The position numbers were made by a program, and so were the translations under genes. Below the pieces are notes generated by a model. It had not been told where the DNA came from. It did no database searches and was given only the letters and a program-made list of their open reading frames with translations. From Dendrophyllia cribrosa (Eukaryota > Cnidaria > Anthozoa > Scleractinia > Dendrophylliidae), in NCBI GenBank assembly GCA_024195265.1, contig JAJLRJ010000009.1, positions 6,363,924 to 6,427,923 of the forward strand: 64,000 nucleotides of DNA, written 5' to 3'. Of the stretch, positions 42,826 to 52,672 are shown one piece after another. Each line of letters begins with the position of its first letter. Position 1 is the first letter of the stretch.

Positions 42826-42920
42826 ACCGGACGAACCAGTTTTTCAAGCTGAATTGAAATATAAGGGACAGACACTTGTGTTGTCAGAACATTTATTTTT
42901 TATTGGATTGGCTTTACATC
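42826..42920 (+). promoter_or_regulatory. promoter-like gap with AACC(G/A)G words
   Basis: AAACCGGA and GAACCAGTTT at 42,826-42,845, then TATAAGG at about 42,860, 55-60 nt before the ATG at 42,921. Confidence 0.4.
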
Positions 42921-43310
42921 ATGACTCCTGATATCATTAAGCACCATGTGTTAGAAGTGAATGATGAAAAAACAAAAGACGCTTATTGGATATGTCTCGC
43001 TTTCATGGTGTATGACGACATACAGAAGAGAGACCCCAGTTCTGTACAAGACAATAAACAGCTGACGACATGTTTGGATCATGCGTTTACGGTTTTGGAT
43101 CAGTATCGTCCAAAGGCATATTGGGTATGGCACGATTTATTGGACATTCTGGATTTGCTAGCACCTTATGAACAAGACTGGATTGATAATCCACAGCAAG
43201 AAAGAGAACGCATTGAAAGCGCCATTTTGAATCCCGATCAGTTTTGTAAAACCTGTTGGTACTGGTTAGACATATTAATAAATAGCATTGTTGAGGTGGA
43301 CCAGTCCTAA
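42921..43310 (+). CDS. Polinton protein of unknown function, helical
   Basis: 129 residues from the ATG at 42,921; the frame is open further up but without ATG. Trp/Tyr-rich helices (YWICLAFMVYDDI, YWVWHDLLDILDLL, CWYWLDILINSI) and low charge suggest a compact all-helical domain. No signal peptide and no recognised family. It is flanked by promoter-like gaps on both sides. Confidence 0.55.
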   Translation: MTPDIIKHHVLEVNDEKTKDAYWICLAFMVYDDIQKRDPSSVQDNKQLTTCLDHAFTVLDQYRPKAYWVWHDLLDILDLLAPYEQDWIDNPQQERERIESAILNPDQFCKTCWYWLDILINSIVEVDQS

Positions 43311-43414
43311 CCAGTTCGTACTTGTTAAACAGGTTTATTGTTTGGTCAAAAAAACTGGTTTTTAAAAACTGTATAAAGTTTCTGCGATACTGTTCATCAC
43401 ACATCAGTTTCAAG
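43311..43414 (+). promoter_or_regulatory. promoter of the GRF-finger gene
   Basis: Contains AACCAGTT, ACTGGTTT and related words, then TATAAAG at 43,372-43,378, 37 nt before the ATG. Confidence 0.5.
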
Positions 43415-43909
43415 ATGAGTTACTCAAAGTGTGGACTCTGCCTACAAGACCTTGAGGTGATCAAGCCCGCATCAGGTATTCCCTACATTCGCTGTTTGAA
43501 TTGGAGAGAGTGCCCCTTCTTCTGCCGTGAAGACAATGTCTATAGCTATCAACAATGTATCAAAGACCATGTGATACCTGCATATAAAGAATGCGAAGGT
43601 GGAAAACACCTCTGTTGCAAACACATGGAAGTGTCAACCTTGAGGGTATCTGGATCAGAAAAGAACCCTTTCAGGCCATACTTCATGTGCAGACAAAAGG
43701 AAAAGTGTCAGTTCTTTCAATGGGCCGATGAATTGCCTGCAGATGTCTTTGGTCCTCCAACGAACAAACCAAGAGAAACTGAAGCGAATGTCGTGGTGAT
43801 TAAACATCAAGACAAGATCAAACGACCTACACTTCAGAGACAATTTAGCAGAATAGATAAATCAAAGTGGCAAAGAGATCTTGGACAATTAATTGCAGAT
43901 GGCGTGTAA
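43415..43909 (+). CDS. GRF-type zinc-finger protein (Polinton)
   Basis: 164 residues from the ATG at 43,415. A first Cys cluster (CGLC...CLNWRECPFFC, residues about 6-37) is followed by a GRF-like finger (CKHMEVSTLRVSG...NPFRPYFMC...CQFFQWADEL, residues about 68-108). GRF fingers bind single-stranded nucleic acid in known families. The C-terminus is basic. It is the last gene before the right inverted repeat; an AATAAA lies just after the stop (about 43,910). Confidence 0.65.
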   Translation: MSYSKCGLCLQDLEVIKPASGIPYIRCLNWRECPFFCREDNVYSYQQCIKDHVIPAYKECEGGKHLCCKHMEVSTLRVSGSEKNPFRPYFMCRQKEKCQFFQWADELPADVFGPPTNKPRETEANVVVIKHQDKIKRPTLQRQFSRIDKSKWQRDLGQLIADGV

Positions 43910-44046
43910 AATAAACATCACACTCTTTGTAACAAAGTAGAACTGATTGTAATCATTGTTTTTGTTTACTTAATAAAATAATTTTTTGACAACATCAAAT
44001 ATTGTGTCGTATTCATTTTCTGGGTGTCATTTTGAATACTTAACAA

Positions 44047-44494
44047 GGGTGAACAAAACCGGTTTGACTCGTTTTTTCTAGAGAGTGACCATTTTGAATA
44101 ATATACCTCTTGACCAACTGGTATGAACTGGTTTGACCATGACGTCAATGTGTTCTCATTGGTTCATGACCCGTCCTTTGTTCTTTTGCCTTTAAATTGA
44201 AACCACCACCCGGCTGGTTGGGTGGACACGTACCAACACATCGTACCATACACTTCTCTCTTAAACACTTTATTAATATTCAATAAAATCTCAGTGTACT
44301 TCTCTCCCAATGCATCCTTAATGACTCCACCCATACGACCTGCATGTCATTAAACCCCTTCTGTACCTATACGGCTTGCATCTCATTATCTCCCAACCGA
44401 ACCGTTCAAAACCGGTTTGACCGAGCCAACCTCATTAACTCAGGGCTGCTGCATATATGAATAAAATTGGTCTAGGCATCCGGGATAGACTACT
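44047..44494 (-). repeat. Polinton right terminal inverted repeat
   Basis: 448 bp, reverse complement of 21,254-21,700 with three differences. AACCGGTT at 44,057-44,064 and 44,410-44,417. It ends CCGGGATAGACTACT. Confidence 0.93.
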
Positions 44495-45000
44495 AATAAC
44501 TCTTTGAAAGCAAATGGCCCGAACAGTCCAACGCGTGGCACTGAACTTCGCTAGACCAGCAACATCTTCCCCTTCGTCCCCTTCATAGTAGAGATTTGCC
44601 CTAATGTCCCCCAGTATGTTATCTCGTTTGGGGGAAAACGTAACAAGTTTAACAGTTGTTTCGTTTGTGTTGTCCATTGTATCCGAAAGTATTTTGCAGT
44701 TGTTTGTAGCATCTTTCACGCTTAAACTAAGGGAATGGCCATGGCAGTGGGTTGGGTGTGCCTTTGGCTGACACTCCAGTATTTTCTTAGCAACACCGCT
44801 CCTTTTGTCCAGCATATTGCTCGCACGATCATAACACTGCCCTCTGCATTGGGACAATAACAGCTGTAAGAGAATCAAAGCATCCTTGATTGTCAAGAAA
44901 ATGGTATCGGACTCAATGTTTGGAACATTATAGAAACCCAAAAAAGTCTTCATGGGCGTCAAGATTTTCGTCGACACGCTTAGAAACATTGTGACTGATC
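44495..45000 (-). pseudogene. hAT/ZMYM1-like transposase, N-terminal/catalytic piece
   Basis: From about 45,000 down, the minus strand encodes GFYNVPNIESDTIFLTIKDAL, then CRGQCYDRASNMLDKRSG and HCHGHSLSLSV, then FSATRWTVRA. These are the RNase H-like core motifs of ZMYM1-like hAT proteins. The first 6 bp are the Polinton target duplication; the frame that seems to end at 44,435 reads 20 codons into the inverted repeat. A further frameshift near 44,940-44,955 separates an upstream segment. No functional gene remains. Confidence 0.8.
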
Positions 45001-45480
45001 ATCTTTCTTATTTTACAAACTTGTTTCCAGTACTCTTTGACCGTTTTGTTGTTCTTACCTAATGTATGCTTCATTTAGAAGTGTCACGGCAAAAAAGCGG
45101 CAAAACACCAACCCCCACCCGGACGGGAAATTTTTTGTTGGGAATTCTACGCGACGATACTGCTACAGAGATGCTACTCTTACTAATGTTTGTTGTAAGG
45201 ACATGAAAGGAACTTTTTAAGTCACGTACGCATACATGGCACATTTCCGAATGTAACTTCTTTCATTAGTCTTGTTTGTCTAAGGATTTTGGATGTTTAT
45301 TTAGCTAATTGAATTACATGGGTCCGCCGCAAAGCAAAACAAAGCTGTTTTGCGTAGAATAAAAGTTTTACAAAGCGTAAAACAAAACCACAAACAAAAC
45401 AAGTGAGTTTCTTTTCTAAACTTTTTATCTTCTTTAAATTTTTATAAAGGACTTTTTACAATTGCGGCAAAATTATTGGT

Positions 45481-45516
45481 GGGGGGGGGGGGGGGCACGT
45501 GCCCCCCCCCCCCCCC
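45481..45516. repeat. perfect 36-bp palindrome G15-CACGTG-C15
   Basis: Fifteen G, the E-box hexamer CACGTG, fifteen C. An exact palindrome. Confidence 0.9.
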
Positions 45517-46284
45517 AACCCCAGCCTCGCCGGCACTCCCCAGCTCCGTAAAACTTTTACAGATGCAATATGTTTGACAATCGAAAATCGATGAGCAACC
45601 AGACATGGTCTACATGTTAAAATCTTTAAAAAACGTTCTCTAGTTAAAAATTATTTAAAAACTGAGCTTTCGGCTACCAGTCTGCAGCATTTAACGAATG
45701 ATGAAAAAATGCGCGAATGTAAAAATATATACAGCGAAAAGAAGCTTTTTGAGTGTGAAAAAAGTAACATAATAAGTGATGTGCAAAGAAAGTGACAAAA
45801 GAACGAGGAAAATGCTAATTAAAAATATTCATAGTTGTCTTGGCAGTATGCCATGACTCGAGAGTTTCATGACTCGAGAGAGATTCAAAATGCACTTGTT
45901 ATTAACAAAGGCGACTATCGCGTGCGAAATATTTGGAGGCCCATGCCTTAATGTACTTGAGATAGAATCCTTTTATTCAATTTAGTTGTATATTTGGTGG
46001 CATTTGGCGATATAACGTGGAAATAAGGTAAGCGAAGTTTGTTATTTCAGCGGGGCACTGTTAGCTCAAATTGAAGATGAAGGCTATAAAATTTTCACCT
46101 GCTTAAACGTTACCGCATACAGGACGGCTTTTACAGTTAACCACTACAGACTTTTTTCTTTATTTACCAGACTGCTATTGCTGTTTATATCATTTTGGCT
46201 CAATTTTGTTCAGAGCTATCGTCCGTAGTAACACGTAAAGAATGTTTACTATTATTCTGAGGAAAAGCGAGGCGGATTGAGACC

Positions 46285-46668
46285 CGGGGGGTTACTTTGC
46301 AAAACATTTTTGGGCGGGGGTGTGCCGCTGGGACTCTGAGACCTTTACTAGACCATTTTAGCTGTATTTTGCAACCCTATTCTAGACTAAACACCGAAAA
46401 ACCCTACCCAATCCTAGACCAAAATTTTTAACGCTTTTTTTCTTATTAGTTACCGGGAGTCAGTAAAACTGCCGTACTGCCCGCCGTACCGATTTTTAAA
46501 TGCCATTCAGTGTCAGTAAACCTCGTCTAGATCAACTGATCAGTTTCGCGGAAAATGATACTCTATTCTATACCCTATCCCAGACTAAACTGCCTGAAAA
46601 TCATACCCTTCACCGCGGCACATACCTATATAGCTCATATATGGGAGTACCCCCCCCCCCCCCCCCCC
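46285..46668. repeat. G/C-run-bounded inverted element
   Basis: It begins GGGGGGTTACT and ends GGGAGTAC followed by C19. GTGTGCCGC near the left mirrors GCGGCACA near the right, giving interrupted inverted ends. It resembles the element at 56,043-56,473 in having G/C-run ends. Non-coding. Confidence 0.5.
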
Positions 46669-47725
46669 GCCCTCCCTCGCCGGGGATTGAGATCAGTGTT
46701 CCGTAAGTTTGTCATTTTGAGGTGGTTTTGAAAACCTCTGTGATGTAGTTGAGTCGAACTTATCGGTATATTGTCTGTCAGTTCGCTAACGAATTCGACT
46801 GATGAGTTTATAAATGGAGTAAAAAATACTCATTCGAAAAATTATCAATGCTCAATTGATGTCGGGACATTTCATGCAAATAATAAAATATTTCTTGTCT
46901 AGTACGTTCAGGCAATTATGAAAAATATCTCGCGATCGTTAACATTTCCAACAATTAATGACGGTCTCAATTGGTTTGAAGATAGAAGTTACGGCTTATT
47001 TTGTGATTTTTTTTTTGGGTGTTTTCGGGGAATTTCAAATGTAAGCAAATGGAGAAGAAATATGTAATTTGTCATAATCTTGACAAGCAAAAATTAATAT
47101 TTTGCCGGCACGGTACAGAGAACCGGGTACTAGTGTAGTGCGCAGGGGCTCACGGTTCACGAGTTTGAAATGAGGTCCGTTGACGCGTCAAGTACTTTTC
47201 AAACAAGTTAAATTTATTGCTTTTTGAATTTCAATTTTTTTTGTCTTAGTTGTTTATTGTATTACCTAAGACTTATTATCGACAGGTTTAGGTGCATAAG
47301 TTGTTTACTTTCTTAGTTAAGACACCTTGAAACCCTAAAGGTAGCACCACTGCACAGATCAGGGATACACAGTCTCCATTTTTTCCCAGTAGTTGTTTAT
47401 GGGGTTTTACGTGTCCGGCTCTGGTGTCGTGGGTCTGGCGGACCAACGCACCACGCCTCTTAGCCTTCAAACACGAGGAAGAGTGTTTCATCAAGATTTC
47501 CAAACACCAAGAAGTAGGTTGAAAAAACGAGTCGCATGTTCCGAGTTTTTTTTGTAGCCGACTTCATCGTGTTTGGATACCTGATGAAACACTCTCGAGT
47601 GCTTGGTAAAGCTTCTAAAACTGATCAAAACGAAGGAATAAAGTTGCCAAAATCTGTCCTAATTAAGATCGGGTTTCCAAACCTCCTTCACGCTTATGAT
47701 TTTCTCTGTTCAAAATTGTTAATTA

Positions 47726-47983
47726 GAGCAGTTTTCAATTGAGTGTCGTAAAACCAAAACCAAACTAATTACACTGACCAATCACAGCAGTCGTAAACAA
47801 TCCAATGAACCAATCAGAGATCAAAGCAATTACATGTCGGCGGCGCCAAGCGCGGGAAAACACGTGCGAGCAAGTCACGATTGGTTTTGGTTTTACTTCT
47901 GATTGGTCGACAATCACAAAGCGTGGCAATGCAAAACCAAAGCAATTGTGTAATTACTTTCGATATTCAATTGAAAACTGCTC
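47726..47983. mobile_element. TA-flanked MITE, copy 2
   Basis: 258 bp, same family as 9,506-9,787 but inverted. Ends are GAGCAGTTTTCAATTGA and the complement; TA on both sides. It lies about 110 bp upstream of the GPCR start. Confidence 0.8.
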
Positions 47984-48091
47984 TATAAATGAATTTGAGA
48001 TTTGATTGCCAAGCACTCTTCCACGATCATTGTACACATGATTGGTCCTAATATTCATTTATTATTTTCCAGGTGAACATAAAAAAGCAAA

Positions 48092-49081
48092 ATGTACACT
48101 GGTTTCGCTATCTTCTTCTCGATACTGATATTTATCAACCTCGTGGGAAATACACTGGTGATATTAGCTGTTGTCCTTAACAAGCCCATGAGATCACCAA
48201 TCAACTTTCTCCTGATCAACTTAGCAACCGCTGACATGATTGTTGCAGTGTTCATTGGTATTCCTGTCGTTATTACTCCTACCTTCACCCACCCCGAGGG
48301 GAAAAATGGGGGAATTCTCTGCAAGTTGTTCAGTGGTGGAAATCTGGGTTGGGTTGGCGCTTTGGCCTCGGTCTTTTCCCTCGTGGCTATCGCTATTGAG
48401 CGTTATGGTGCCGTGTTGTATCCACACAGCCAAAAAGGAAAACTCACAAAAACCAAGATTGTAATCCTTGTGATCACATGTTGGACGCTGTCCTTTCTGT
48501 GGGCTATTCCCGGCTTCATTGCTGTTACATATATTAAGGACTTCAAAAGCTGCGCGCACAGTTGGTCCAAGCCGATCTACGGGCACTTCTACACGGTTGG
48601 GTGGTCTGTGGTAGCTGGTGTCATCCCCATAGGCATCATGGGAATTTTGTACTCCAGAATGGTCTATCACCTGTGGCTCAAAAAAGATAACATTCGGGAG
48701 GATACCCAGAAGGCTTTGAAACGCCACCGGAAACGCGTGACAAAGATGGTTGTTTTCGTGACGGTCATCTACGTTTTGTGTTGGGTTCCCGAATTGTTGA
48801 TCTACTTCTTGGGTTTTACCGGTACCATCACGCTCGTTGGAATTCATCACACAATCGCGTCTGCCCTGATTGTGTTCAACTCCAGCGTGAATCCAATCGT
48901 TTACAGCCTCCAGAGCAGTCAGTTTCGAAAGCATTTGTCGGAATTGATCTGCTGCAAGCGGAATAAGATATCTCCTGTGACCTCCACTACTGGCGTGTCC
49001 AGCACAACGGCGAGAAGGCGAGAAATGGAAGATGCCAGCATTGCCAGACAACACTCGCAGGATATTGAAACAGCGACTTAA
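48092..49081 (+). CDS. rhodopsin-family (class A) neuropeptide-type GPCR
   Basis: 329 residues, single coding exon, seven hydrophobic segments. Class A landmarks: GN in TM1 (NLVGNTLV), LATAD in TM2, Cys of extracellular loop 1 (GILCKLF), E-R-Y at the end of TM3, Cys in loop 2 (KSCAHSW), CWVPELL in TM6, NPIVYSL in TM7. A likely palmitoylated CC follows, with a Ser/Thr-rich tail. The very short N-terminus and overall pattern fit cnidarian neuropeptide receptor-like GPCRs; the ligand is unknown. TTTTCCAG at 48,065-48,072, 19 nt before the ATG, suggests a 5'-UTR intron. ERY replaces DRY, which is common. Confidence 0.9.
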   Translation: MYTGFAIFFSILIFINLVGNTLVILAVVLNKPMRSPINFLLINLATADMIVAVFIGIPVVITPTFTHPEGKNGGILCKLFSGGNLGWVGALASVFSLVAIAIERYGAVLYPHSQKGKLTKTKIVILVITCWTLSFLWAIPGFIAVTYIKDFKSCAHSWSKPIYGHFYTVGWSVVAGVIPIGIMGILYSRMVYHLWLKKDNIREDTQKALKRHRKRVTKMVVFVTVIYVLCWVPELLIYFLGFTGTITLVGIHHTIASALIVFNSSVNPIVYSLQSSQFRKHLSELICCKRNKISPVTSTTGVSSTTARRREMEDASIARQHSQDIETAT

Positions 49082-49670
49082 GGTGTATTTATATGAAGAG
49101 AACTTGTTCTCAAGGCCCCGAGAACTCTCAAGCCAGCTTTATCACAAAGAACAAAAAAAACTAGAAACTGCCGGCAATCTTGACAAAGAGGGTAAGGGTC
49201 GTCCGGTGACAAAGCAGATAAACTATATTTATATTACGTCTATAATAGATGGACTCATACTGGATGCTAAAGGTTACGTTCGATTACCGAATTCCGGAAT
49301 AGGGTTGAGAAATCACTTTTTATGGCATAATCTGATAGCCGTTTTCTGCATGACACACGAAATTCAATTTACATTACGCATTGAAGCGGAATCTAAAACC
49401 CCAGCTAAACGTTTCAACATTGTTGGCTACTATTGGTCCAATAATTTTGGAATGTTACGTTTAGCACTCTATGTTAGGAGATATTGGACCAACATTATTT
49501 TTGGTTGAATCATCGGGGGAACAGATGGGTTCCAATAATGCTGCCAGCATCACGCTCCAACAATGTCGGGCAATTGTCCAACAATGCTGTAGTGTTTAGC
49601 TGGGGCTTAATTATTTAAGGCATTTGAAGAGATCACTCAGTGCATTCTCAGTTTCCTAAAATTATCATGA
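49082..49670. other. GPCR 3' flank with repeats
   Basis: Probable 3' UTR and flank. CCAACA(T/A)TGTTGG-type words between 49,415 and 49,590 mark a dispersed repeat. No gene seen. Confidence 0.45.
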
Positions 49671-50674
49671 GGGCCTGGTCGCACTAGTAAAATTTTGATC
49701 AAGTTTGTGTTTGTTTAAGATAAAAATCTGTCATCACATCAAGTTTCCTAATGCGACCGGTGTTTCGCAAATTTGAAAAAAACTGGAAATTCCGACTAAA
49801 CTTCAAAGACGCCGTAGTGCATGGGTGGGGCAGGCCGATTTTAAAAATATCGAGGAAAACAAAAGAAACCGTTTCCGGAGCTGTCACCGTTAACTATTTG
49901 ACCCAGATATGGAGGTATCTTAAGAGAAAAGTTGTGTGATACGACTGGGTATTTTACGAGTCAATTTTTAGTTTTTCGAGGTTTTATGCGGGAAAAAAAT
50001 AAGGCCGACGAGTAAAAATGACCAGCCGTATTACACAACTTTTCACTGAATAAATTGTTTATGACAGACATCTTCTCCCAAGTCTATGTTTTTGCAAGTG
50101 TTTTCCCTAGCGCGTACTTAGAAGGGTGTAATATCGTATCATATTTGCACTCGTCTTGGTGCATATTCGCACTGTAAAATACCATGTCCAATAATAATCA
50201 ACAACTATTCACCGAAGTGGAGGTTGGTAGTGGTGGATATTTACCGAGCCCCGAAGCGGCGAGGTAAATATCCACCACTACTCACCTACACTGAGGTGAA
50301 TAGTTGTTTTAGTATATACTGAAACAGTGAGATAATATAACGAAAATGACGCTTTTTAACTCATTTATTCCTGTCAACGATTACAATTTTCGCGCGCAAA
50401 TTGCTGGGAGGGGAATAGCACTTGCTATTCCGAGTTCAGTAGCCAATCAGAGCGCGCCAACAATGCTATCCACTGTTTCAGTATATACTAATGACCTGTA
50501 TTCAATGTTCAATCGACGGGAACTTTGTCATTACGCGTATGTTTTCGACAGCATGGATGGACAGTGCGACCCTAAAATGTTCTCAAATTTTTGGAACTTC
50601 CGTCTGCGGTTTCAAATTTTTGGAAAATTTTGCACGGGCTAATTTTTGTTTTTGACTGTAGTGCGACCAGGCCC
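49671..50674. mobile_element. TIR element with nested foldbacks
   Basis: 16-bp ends GGGCCTGGTCGCACTA and exact reverse complement, with weaker inward similarity. I see no clear target duplication. Inside are a hairpin (50,203-50,305, AGTGGTGGATATTTACC arms) and a MITE with TAGTATATACTGAAACAG ends (50,310-50,490). No transposase. Confidence 0.65.
50310..50490. mobile_element. nested MITE, TAGTATATACTGAAACAGTG ends
   Basis: The left end at 50,310 is mirrored by CACTGTTTCAGTATATACTA ending at 50,490. Non-coding, inserted within the larger TIR element. Confidence 0.7.
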
Positions 50675-51026
50675 TAAAGTGCAAGTTTAGCCTCGTAGTC
50701 AGGAGGCATGCCTAAAAATGTCCTTTCTTCTTGGTACAAGTTGCATGTGTCACGTATCAACGTCTCAATACTAAAAATTGCATTTAACTAGTGCATTTAC
50801 GTACAAACCTACTGATACAACGTGCAATTTTTTTCCCGTGTTTGTGATAGATACCTACTTTCCATTTGTTTTAAAAGTCAGAAGTTATATTTTAGATTCC
50901 TTTGATTCCAGAACACGCTGTGCAGAAGTACAAGCCGGTTACATGGATTTTGAACAACGGAGATTGAAGTAATTAAATATATTACGTCCGAGGCTAAACC
51001 TGCACATGTAAGAAATGATACATTCT

Positions 51027-51137
51027 GGGGTCAATGATTCAATAAAATTGTTACAAGTTTAATTTACAAATGCAGCCATTGTTTCAGAGGTTGAAAACAA
51101 TAGCTACACTTGTAAAAGTTTTATTGAATTTACCCCA
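51027..51137. repeat. palindromic MITE, copy 1
   Basis: GGGGTCAATGATTCAATAAA pairs with TTTTATTGAATTTACCCC. The core GTTTCAGAGGTTGAAAACAA is shared with 55,113-55,250. Confidence 0.7.
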
Positions 51138-51163
51138 GGTCTGGGATAAGGGCAACCGAACAC

Positions 51164-51313
51164 AATTTAAATGGTAGTTTCTTGGTGTTGCGGAAAGTGT
51201 GATCACCAAATGACGTAACACAAAAGATTCAAAAGACACTGAACAATACCCACACCACAACACAAAAGCTAACCAACAATGGCTTCCGCAACACCAAGAA
51301 ACACCCATTTAAA
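51164..51313. repeat. inverted-repeat element
   Basis: TTTCTTGGTGTTGCGG pairs with CCGCAACACCAAGAAA, with outer ATTTAAATGG / CCATTTAAAT. Non-coding MITE-like. Confidence 0.65.
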
Positions 51314-51314
51314 T

Positions 51315-52672
51315 GCACTACTTCGTCATAAGTAACATTTTATAGAATGTGCGGCTATTTTTTGTATTTGCTCCATTGATACGGATTTAAAGAACGCAAC
51401 ATCAAGTCTTTGTTTACTTGAAATGTTTTTCGAGTGCATTCAAGCTCAAATTTATATTAGTGGTTACTGTATTCTCTCACGCGCCAAACCGAAAACTGCT
51501 TGCAAAGAAACTCTTATCTTAACCCCTTTATGACTTTTCCTCCTAAGAGTGCCACAAATCAAAATTCAAGGAAAAACAAACAATGGTACCATGCAAAAGT
51601 ACTGCTAAAGAGGTTTCATTTGAATGGTCATACCATAGGATTTCGTCCACAGACTGTTAGAACAAATGGTACCATGCAAAAGTACTGCTAAAGAGGTTTC
51701 ATTTGAATGGTCACACCATAGGATTTCGTCCACAGACTCAAAAGTTAAAACTGCACTACATGTTTTCATAATTCACTCTGGGAGTGCAAGGGTTAAAGAG
51801 TTTGGCGTGATTTTGTGCGACTTCATTGCAAACTGATGTAAAAGTGTGTAAATAAAACATAGAATTAATAAGAATTTATCGAAGTAGTGCATGCACCAGT
51901 CAGAGACATATTATCCATGCAGTTGTATTCATTCACAGCAACTAATTTATTTATGACATGAAGAAAGAAATTTTTCTTCTTCGCAAGAAACAAAGATGTA
52001 TACAAAATGCGAATTACTGGGTGATTTTATTATGCATAGGAGAAGTTTACAACACACCTACATTAGCACTTTACCAGCAATTAATAAAGAATATGTTGAA
52101 GTTGAAGTTGAAGTTATATATTTTTATTGCCATATGAGGAATCAGCGGAGAATAATCCATCCATTATTTGCATTATTAAACTGCTTTTTACGGACCTCAA
52201 CAGTTGAACTAACAGCATAGTCCCTAAGAATTCCTTGCTTGCTTAAAATCTGGACCACCTGTCCGTCACCTTGATAACCTTGTTTCACTCTGCCACCACA
52301 CTCTATGTATGCATCACCAAAACTGTCAGCCACAATTTACTCTAGTAGCAGCTGAGCAGTGGAAAGTGGAAATCAACTGGGGGGAGGTATGGATATAGAT
52401 GATGTACAAAATTGTGTGATAGCAACGGCAAAAATGGCAGAAGCACCAAAAAGGGCACTGGGAACTATGAATAACGGGTAACAGGAAGTGAAAAGTTCAG
52501 CTCCTCTCTCTCCTCTGATGGTTCTGAGAATAACTTGTTTGTTGGCTAACTAGGCAGACTACTCCCAGACTGGAATCATTCAGAGTATCTTTCACTGTAC
52601 AGCACATCTTCCAAAATGTTCTATGATAATTGTTGATGTTTGTTTAAACAACGTTCATGTTATCCCTGTTGT
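51315..52672. other. gene-free stretch with tandem repeat pair
   Basis: The AAAGAGGTTTCATTTGAATG block occurs twice in tandem at about 51,584-51,740 (period about 82 nt). Nothing else supported. The 63-codon minus ORF at 52,142-52,333 has no motif. Confidence 0.5.

Larger units (their letters stand above)
21254..44494 (+). mobile_element. complete Polinton/Maverick element (23,241 bp)
   Basis: Bounded by AATAAC duplications and terminal inverted repeats of 447/448 bp that start AGTAGTCTATCC. It encodes the diagnostic set: protein-primed DNA polymerase B, retroviral-type integrase, packaging ATPase, adenovirus-type protease, major and minor capsid proteins. About 6.2 kb of its length is later insertions in the polymerase intron; the core of ~17 kb is normal for the family. 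It disrupts a ZMYM1-like transposase pseudogene. The near-identical inverted repeats indicate fairly recent arrival, but the polymerase is broken. Confidence 0.95.
45001..47725. other. gene-free region
   Basis: No supported gene. Contents are a G15-CACGTG-C15 palindrome (45,481-45,516), a poly-C/G-bounded inverted element at about 46,285-46,668, and AT-rich DNA. Small ORFs show no motif. Confidence 0.5.

Noticed and set aside
44435..44494. C-terminus of the ZMYM1-like ORF
   Set aside because: These last 20 codons are read from the Polinton inverted repeat, past the target duplication.
48221..49054. 277-codon minus-strand ORF
   Set aside because: Antisense shadow of the GPCR, with no domain of its own.
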